This document shows positions 59,673 through 64,000 of a DNA stretch of 64,000 nucleotides, in pieces. The stretch's first letter is position 1; every line of letters begins with the position of its first letter. The translations under genes were made by a program, and so were the position numbers. Below the pieces are notes generated by a model that worked only from the letters and a program-made list of their open reading frames with translations, was not told the origin of the DNA and made no database searches. Origin of the DNA: Corythoichthys intestinalis (lineage: Eukaryota > Chordata > Actinopteri > Syngnathiformes > Syngnathidae); NCBI RefSeq assembly GCF_030265065.1, contig NC_080401.1, positions 25,572,501 to 25,636,500 of the forward strand, written 5' to 3'.

Positions 59673-59814
59673 CTACATATGAAGGTTCATATGGCTTCAC
59701 CTTGCTGGCGTTAAACTGGTCTTTTGGACGTATACGGAAACGTATGACGAAAACATCCTTCATATGTCTAGAGTCATTTCTACAAGTTCCATAGTGGCAG
59801 TATTTACTCGGCAT
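59673..59814 (-). pseudogene. THAP-domain fragment cut by a hAT
   Basis: The minus-strand product starts MPSKYCHYGTCRNDSRHM, matching the start of a THAP zinc finger (MPxxC-x4-C). It goes on to QFNASKVKPYEPSY before the hAT end. The aromatic core between these blocks is shortened. Only the first part of the domain remains. Confidence 0.5.
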
Positions 59815-60149
59815 GTTCTTTTTTGAAAGATTACCAGCAGAAAACAAGCAGTATTAACATGGATTGTATGCGAGGGCGTGACTATGTTGACCCACTTCCG
59901 GCTTACGATGTCGACGTCACGGTCTAAAAATAGCATCCGTGCAGTACGCTATTGGGCTTGGCGTCCACATACGTGTACGTCAAATTTTGGATCATGTTGG
60001 TGTCCAAGGATGTGGACACCAGACTTTATGGAGTTGTATTTTGTTTTGTTGTTGTTTTTTTTAATCACCCAAAAAATATTCACTTGCCCTATAAAGGGTT
60101 AACTATAAAGCACAGTTTGCACTCCTAAATGTAACTTCCTGTTTGAACT
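59815..60149. other. Intergenic, nothing recognised
   Basis: Short palindromes ('acatacgtgtacg', 'gtccaaggatgtggac') but no gene. A TATA-like 'actataaag' lies at 60102-60110. Confidence 0.3.
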
Positions 60150-60352
60150 TTATTTTGTAACTACTCAACCGGAAATAGCAGTGATGCAAAATGGTTAACT
60201 TTAGGAGGCTCTAAGAAGCCGGCTGACAGCGAAAGAGTCAAGTCTCCTCAGTTCAGCTCAGTCAGCCGCTGGACGCCTCTTCCATCTCCTCCGCCCCAGG
60301 ACTGTGCACAGGCAGTAGTCACCGAGGAAACTTGTGGCGATTACACGGGGAG
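60150..60352 (+). promoter_or_regulatory. Promoter-like segment and probable untranslated first exon
   Basis: ETS-type cores occur in both directions (CTTCCTG near 60137, CCGGAAATA near 60170), then a GC-richer stretch (60230-60350) ending GGGGAG followed by GTAAGG at 60353-60358. No long reading frame, as expected for a 5' UTR exon. The gene would continue to the right; none of its coding exons is recognised in the window. Confidence 0.4.
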
Positions 60353-60812
60353 GTAAGGTCATAAGGTCCAAGTAGTAGGAGGCTTATTCGCCTCACTTAT
60401 TGTGCTTCCCACACAGCATGTTGTTAAGTAATGTAGTTGTAATGTGAAACATTAATATGTTTTGTAAGACAGACTGCACAATGGCTGTTATTCAATCAAT
60501 TCACTGTCTTTGCACGCGCTTGTGTGTGTGTGATAGAGAGACAGACAGGGGTGATGTGGCTAGCAGCTGACATCAGGTAGACTTTTGAAGGAGCAGCAAA
60601 CTTGGGGTGCAGCTTGGATGATGTTAATGATTGTTTGATTAATGCGTTGACATATCAATGAATGATTATTATCTTTACTCAATTATGTGTCTCAAATGAC
60701 GTGGATATGTTATCATAGTTATTTGGATTCAGTGTTTGAAAAATATTGGGGTTGGTCAGCTAATTAGGTGTCATGTCTGTTTTCTGCATATGCAACAACA
60801 GCAACAACTAGC
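60353..60812 (+). other. Presumed intron after the first exon
   Basis: No repeat or exon recognised. Confidence 0.3.
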
Positions 60813-61548
60813 AGTGGTAACCTCTTGGTACGTCACGATACGATTAGCGATACAAAGCTCACGATAACGATGCTCTGACAATATGGCGATACAACGATTA
60901 TTGATACAGTTGTAGAATATCCTAGAATGATTTTCTGACCAACAACTAATAAACAGAAAAACAAGCTTCTGCTGTGAATTGGAATGAGTTTTTATCACTA
61001 ATAGACGTCCAATCCATTTGAAATTGGAGGGTGGCAGCGATTCGCTGCCATCCCTCCCACTTCAAACAGTTAGTGGCAGCCAATGCCAGGCAATGAGCAA
61101 TTTTGGGCCATTTCAGGTCATTTACCTGTTGATTTTCAGTTACTTCCTGTTGATTTTGGGGTATTTTAGGGGTCACTTGCTGTTTATTTTGCGTTACAGA
61201 ACGGGAAGTGACCTGGGAATCACCCAAATGGATAGGCAGTGATTCAAACTCAACAGGAAATGACCTGTAAATGCCCTAAAATGAAAAGCAAGTGACCTGT
61301 AAATGCCCCGAAAATCGGACCGAATGACTGTGAATGCTCTGGTTTAGAATGAACGAACGTTACCAGTCTAAATGGATTGGGCGTCGAGCACCGTCAATGG
61401 TAGCCTTTTCTTTTCTTTTTTTTTTTTTTTCTTTTTTAGTTGACACCCTTTTAAAACGATATCTCGATTCTTGACAGGAGCATATAGATAACCTTATGGG
61501 ATACAAAGTATCACGATATATCCCCATTTCGATATTTTGTCACACCGC
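60813..61548. mobile_element. Decayed MITE with a second MITE nested inside
   Basis: Outer halves carry inverted blocks such as 'tcacgatac' and 'gtatcacgatat'. The inner unit 61007-61382 has clear inverted ends GACGTCCAATCCATTT and GACGCCCAATCCATTT. Its interior has repeated 'gtgacctgtaaatgcc'. No coding capacity. Confidence 0.5.
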
Positions 61549-61641
61549 TAATTATGTTGGAAGATTTTGGTAGCAACTTGTTGGTTCCTTTTTTTTTTAA
61601 TTTTTTTTTTTTTAGCAACGACAACATGAATAAATATATAC

Positions 61642-63269
61642 AGTGCCTTGCAAAAGTATTCGGCCCCCTTGAATCTTGCAACCTTTCGCCACATTTCAGG
61701 CTTCAAACATAAAGATATGAAATTTAATTTTTTTGTCAAGAATCAGCAACAAGTGGGACACAATCGTGAAGTGGAACAACATTTATTGGATAATTTAAAC
61801 TTTTTTAACAAATAAAAAACTGAAAAGTGGGGCGTGCAATATTATTCGGCCCCTTTACTTTCAGTGCAGCAAACTCACTCCAGAAGTTCAGTGAGGATCT
61901 CTGAATGATCCAATGTTGTCCTAAATGACCGATGATGATAAATAGAATCCACCTGTGTGTAATCAAGTCTCCGTATAAATGCACCTGCTCTGTGATAGTC
62001 TCAGGGTTCTGTTTAAAGTGCAGAGAGCATTATGAAAACCAAGGAACACACCAGGCAGGTCCGAGATACTGTTGTGGAGAAGTTTAAAGCCGGATTTGGA
62101 TACAAAAAGATTTCCCAAGCTTTAAACATCTCAAGGAGCACTGTGCAAGCCATCATATTGAAATGGAAGAAGCATCAGACCACTGCAAATCTACCAAGAC
62201 CCGGCCGTCCTTCCAAACTTTCTTCTCAAACAAGGAGAAAACTGATCAGAGATGCAGCCAAGAGGCCCATGATCACTCTGGATGAACTGCAGAGATCTAC
62301 AGCTGAGGTGGGAGAGTCTGTCCATAGGACAACAATCAGTCGTACACTGCACAAATCTGGCCTTTATGGAAGAGTGGCAAGAAGAAAGCCATTTCTCAAA
62401 GATATCCATAAAAAGTCTCGTTTAAAGTTTGCCACAAGCCACCTGGGAGACACACCAAACATGTGGAAGAAGGTGCTCTTGTCAGATGAAACCAAAATTG
62501 AACTTTTTGGCCACAATGCAAAACGATATGTTGGCGTAAAAGCAACACAGCTCATCACCCTGAACACACCATCCCCACTGTCAAACATGGTGGTGGCAGC
62601 ATCATGGTTTGGGCCTGCTTTTCTTCAGCAGGGACAGGGAAGATGGTTAAAATTGACGGGGAGATGGATGCAGCCAAATACAGGAACATTCTGGAAGAAA
62701 ACCTGTTGGTATCTGCACAAGACCTGAGACTGGGACGGAGATTTATCTTCCAACAGGACAATGATCTAAAACATAAAGCCAAATCTACAATGGAATGGTT
62801 CAAAAATAAACGTATCCAGGTGTTAGAATGGCCAAGTCAAAGTCCAGACCTGAATCCAATCGAGAATCTGTGGAAAGAGCTGAAGACTGCTGTTCACAAA
62901 CACTCTCCATCCAACCTCACTGAGCTCGAGCTGTTTTGCAAGGAAGAATGGGCAAGAATGTCAGTCTCTCGATGTGCAAAACTCATAGAAACATACCCCA
63001 AGCGACTTGCAGCTGTAATTGGAGCAAAAGGTGGCGCTACAAAGTATTAACGCAAGGGGGCCGAATAATATTGCACGCCCCACTTTTCAGTTTTTTATTT
63101 GTTAAAAAAGTTAAAATTATCCAATAAATTTTGTTCCACTTCACGATTGTGTCCCACTTGTTGTTGATTCTTGACAAAAAATTAAAATTTTATATCTTTA
63201 TGTTTGAAGCCTGAAATGTGGCGAAAGGTTGCAAGGTTCAAGGGGGCCGAATACTTTTGCAAGGCACTG
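61642..63269 (+). mobile_element. Tc1/mariner element B, 1628 bp, complete ends
   Basis: Both ends read CAGTGCCTTGCAAAAGTATT, with TA flanks (61640-61641 and 63270-63271). Second repeat blocks (about 61795-61855 and 63055-63120) sit inside the ends, the usual IR/DR layout. Same family as element A. Confidence 0.95.
62032..63050 (+). pseudogene. Tc1 transposase, one frameshift
   Basis: The product runs MKTKEHTRQVRDTVVEKF... with helix-turn-helix blocks, GRPSKLSS linker, [12 protein letters not shown] (the family Trp before SDE is Leu), FQQDNDLKHKAKS and SPDLNPIENLW, ending GAKGGATKY. Total length is 1019 nt, one base short of a 340-codon frame. The shift lies near 62530, after HNAKRY. All three catalytic acidic positions remain in sequence. 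Confidence 0.9.
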
Positions 63270-63271
63270 TA

Positions 63272-63776
63272 TATATTGTTGCATATCACAATGGATGAAA
63301 GGTTTAGAAGACCTGCTTAGAATTATTAGATTTTGAGTTCCAATCTGATGTTCTCTTGCCATGTTTTCACCAAAAATCTTAAAGTATGCCTGTTAGGTTC
63401 GTTGAAGTCCTAAAGACTGTGAATGGGAACATGTCAACATGACCTTGGCCAATGGCTGTCGACCAATCTCAGGTGTACTAGTAGTTATTCACAATAGGCA
63501 CCAGCTGACTCCTAATGGGGATAAGCAATATAGAATATGGATTAAAGCAGTGTTTTTCAACCTTTTCTGAGTCACGGAATATTTTTACATTGGAAAAAAA
63601 TCTCACGGCACAGCACAAACCTAAAATGTTCCAAAATTACTTTCTGTACAGTATATTTAATTCTAAAATAATTTATCGATATTTATACTTAGTGTGAAAC
63701 TTGAGCCTGTTAGATGAACACAAAGCCGATATCCTGGCAGGAATTTTCGTCAACAGTTCTTAGTCTCTCTCTGTTT
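63272..63776. other. Intergenic, nothing recognised
   Basis: Apart from a dispersed 'gtgtttttcaaccttttctgag' repeat end near 63551, nothing is recognised. Confidence 0.35.
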
Positions 63777-63990
63777 TTATTTTTTTACAGCAGTTAGGCT
63801 TGAAAAGCTCAGAATAATCAGACAGGGGGACTTTAGCAATGTCTTTAATTGCATCAGGGCCAAGCATCTCGCTGACAATGGCTTTCCAGGCAGGTAGTAT
63901 TGTCTCTTTTTGGATTCGGCAACAAGTTTAGCAACAAGGTAACTGGCTTTGAGGACATTCTCATTTACCTTTGTAGTGTTTCTCAAAAAA
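63777..63990 (-). pseudogene. ZBED/hAT-derived coding fragment
   Basis: The minus strand reads NENVLKASYLVAKLVAESKK, then in a second frame ILPAWKAIVSEMLGPDAI. Both match consecutive blocks of ZBED5/GTF2IRD2-like hAT-derived proteins (LKASYLVAxxIAKxKKPHTI...LILPA). One frame change near 63893 separates them. It is cut by the window edge. Confidence 0.65.
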
Positions 63991-64000
63991 GTTGCCTGTT

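Overview
This is a nuclear window from a teleost fish. The evidence is vertebrate-type intron/exon structure, a ZAP-70 kinase gene and a MOB3 gene, and a dense load of fish-type transposons (Tc1/mariner, hAT, TTAA-target and Harbinger-like elements, L2 and other LINEs, tRNA-derived SINEs, solo LTRs). No bacterial operons, CRISPR arrays or rRNA genes are present.

Host genes. (1) A mob3 gene lies on the minus strand at 11733-13722. Two coding exons give 207 residues; the last few codons are not in the window. (2) A complete zap70 gene lies on the minus strand at 25071-38862. I resolved twelve coding exons whose phases all join into a 606-residue Syk-family kinase (SH2-SH2-linker-kinase), including a 23-nt microexon. 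(3) Upstream of zap70 on the same strand, three short phase-compatible exons at 45790-45866, 42230-42283 and 41434-41517 look like the 3' end of a gene I do not recognise. (4) At about 60150-60352 on the plus strand there is a promoter-like segment and a probable untranslated first exon with a consensus donor, which would belong to a gene continuing to the right. Broken remnants of SAP-domain, THAP-domain and ZBED/hAT-derived exons lie at 58.1, 59.7 and 63.8 kb.

Layout. 0-11.6 kb: gene-poor, with short inverted-repeat elements, a 1.66-kb TTAA-flanked element containing a three-fold 160-bp tandem repeat, and two head-to-head TA-flanked elements. 11.7-13.7 kb: mob3. 13.9-16.0 kb: a TA-target inverted-repeat element carrying a 1.2-kb hAT with a perfect 8-bp target duplication. 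18.1-22.2 kb: a fold-back Tc1-type element into which a nearly whole Tc1, a SINE and a deleted Tc1 have inserted. 22.3-24.2 kb: the same TA-target family, with one copy nested inside another. 24.6-38.9 kb: zap70, whose 8.1-kb first coding intron is largely transposon. 38.9-46 kb: mostly unique AT-rich DNA, the unrecognised exons and a rearranged LINE. 46-51.8 kb: a second fold-back Tc1, a three-level nest (Harbinger-like > hAT > solo LTR) and an L2 LINE. 54.5-56.7 kb: Tc1 and LTR-like fragments, then a tRNA-like head fused to a 5'-truncated R2/R4-superfamily LINE. 57-64 kb: MITEs, a second copy of the BED-type hAT, and a second nearly whole Tc1.

I found no clearly new biological system. The best leads are the unrecognised three-exon gene upstream of zap70, the altered regulatory tyrosine pattern in the ZAP-70 linker, the two long fold-back Tc1 elements, and the internal empty sites that fix TA as the target of a common MITE family. 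Protein and family identifications rest on recalled family sequences and motifs; no search was run.
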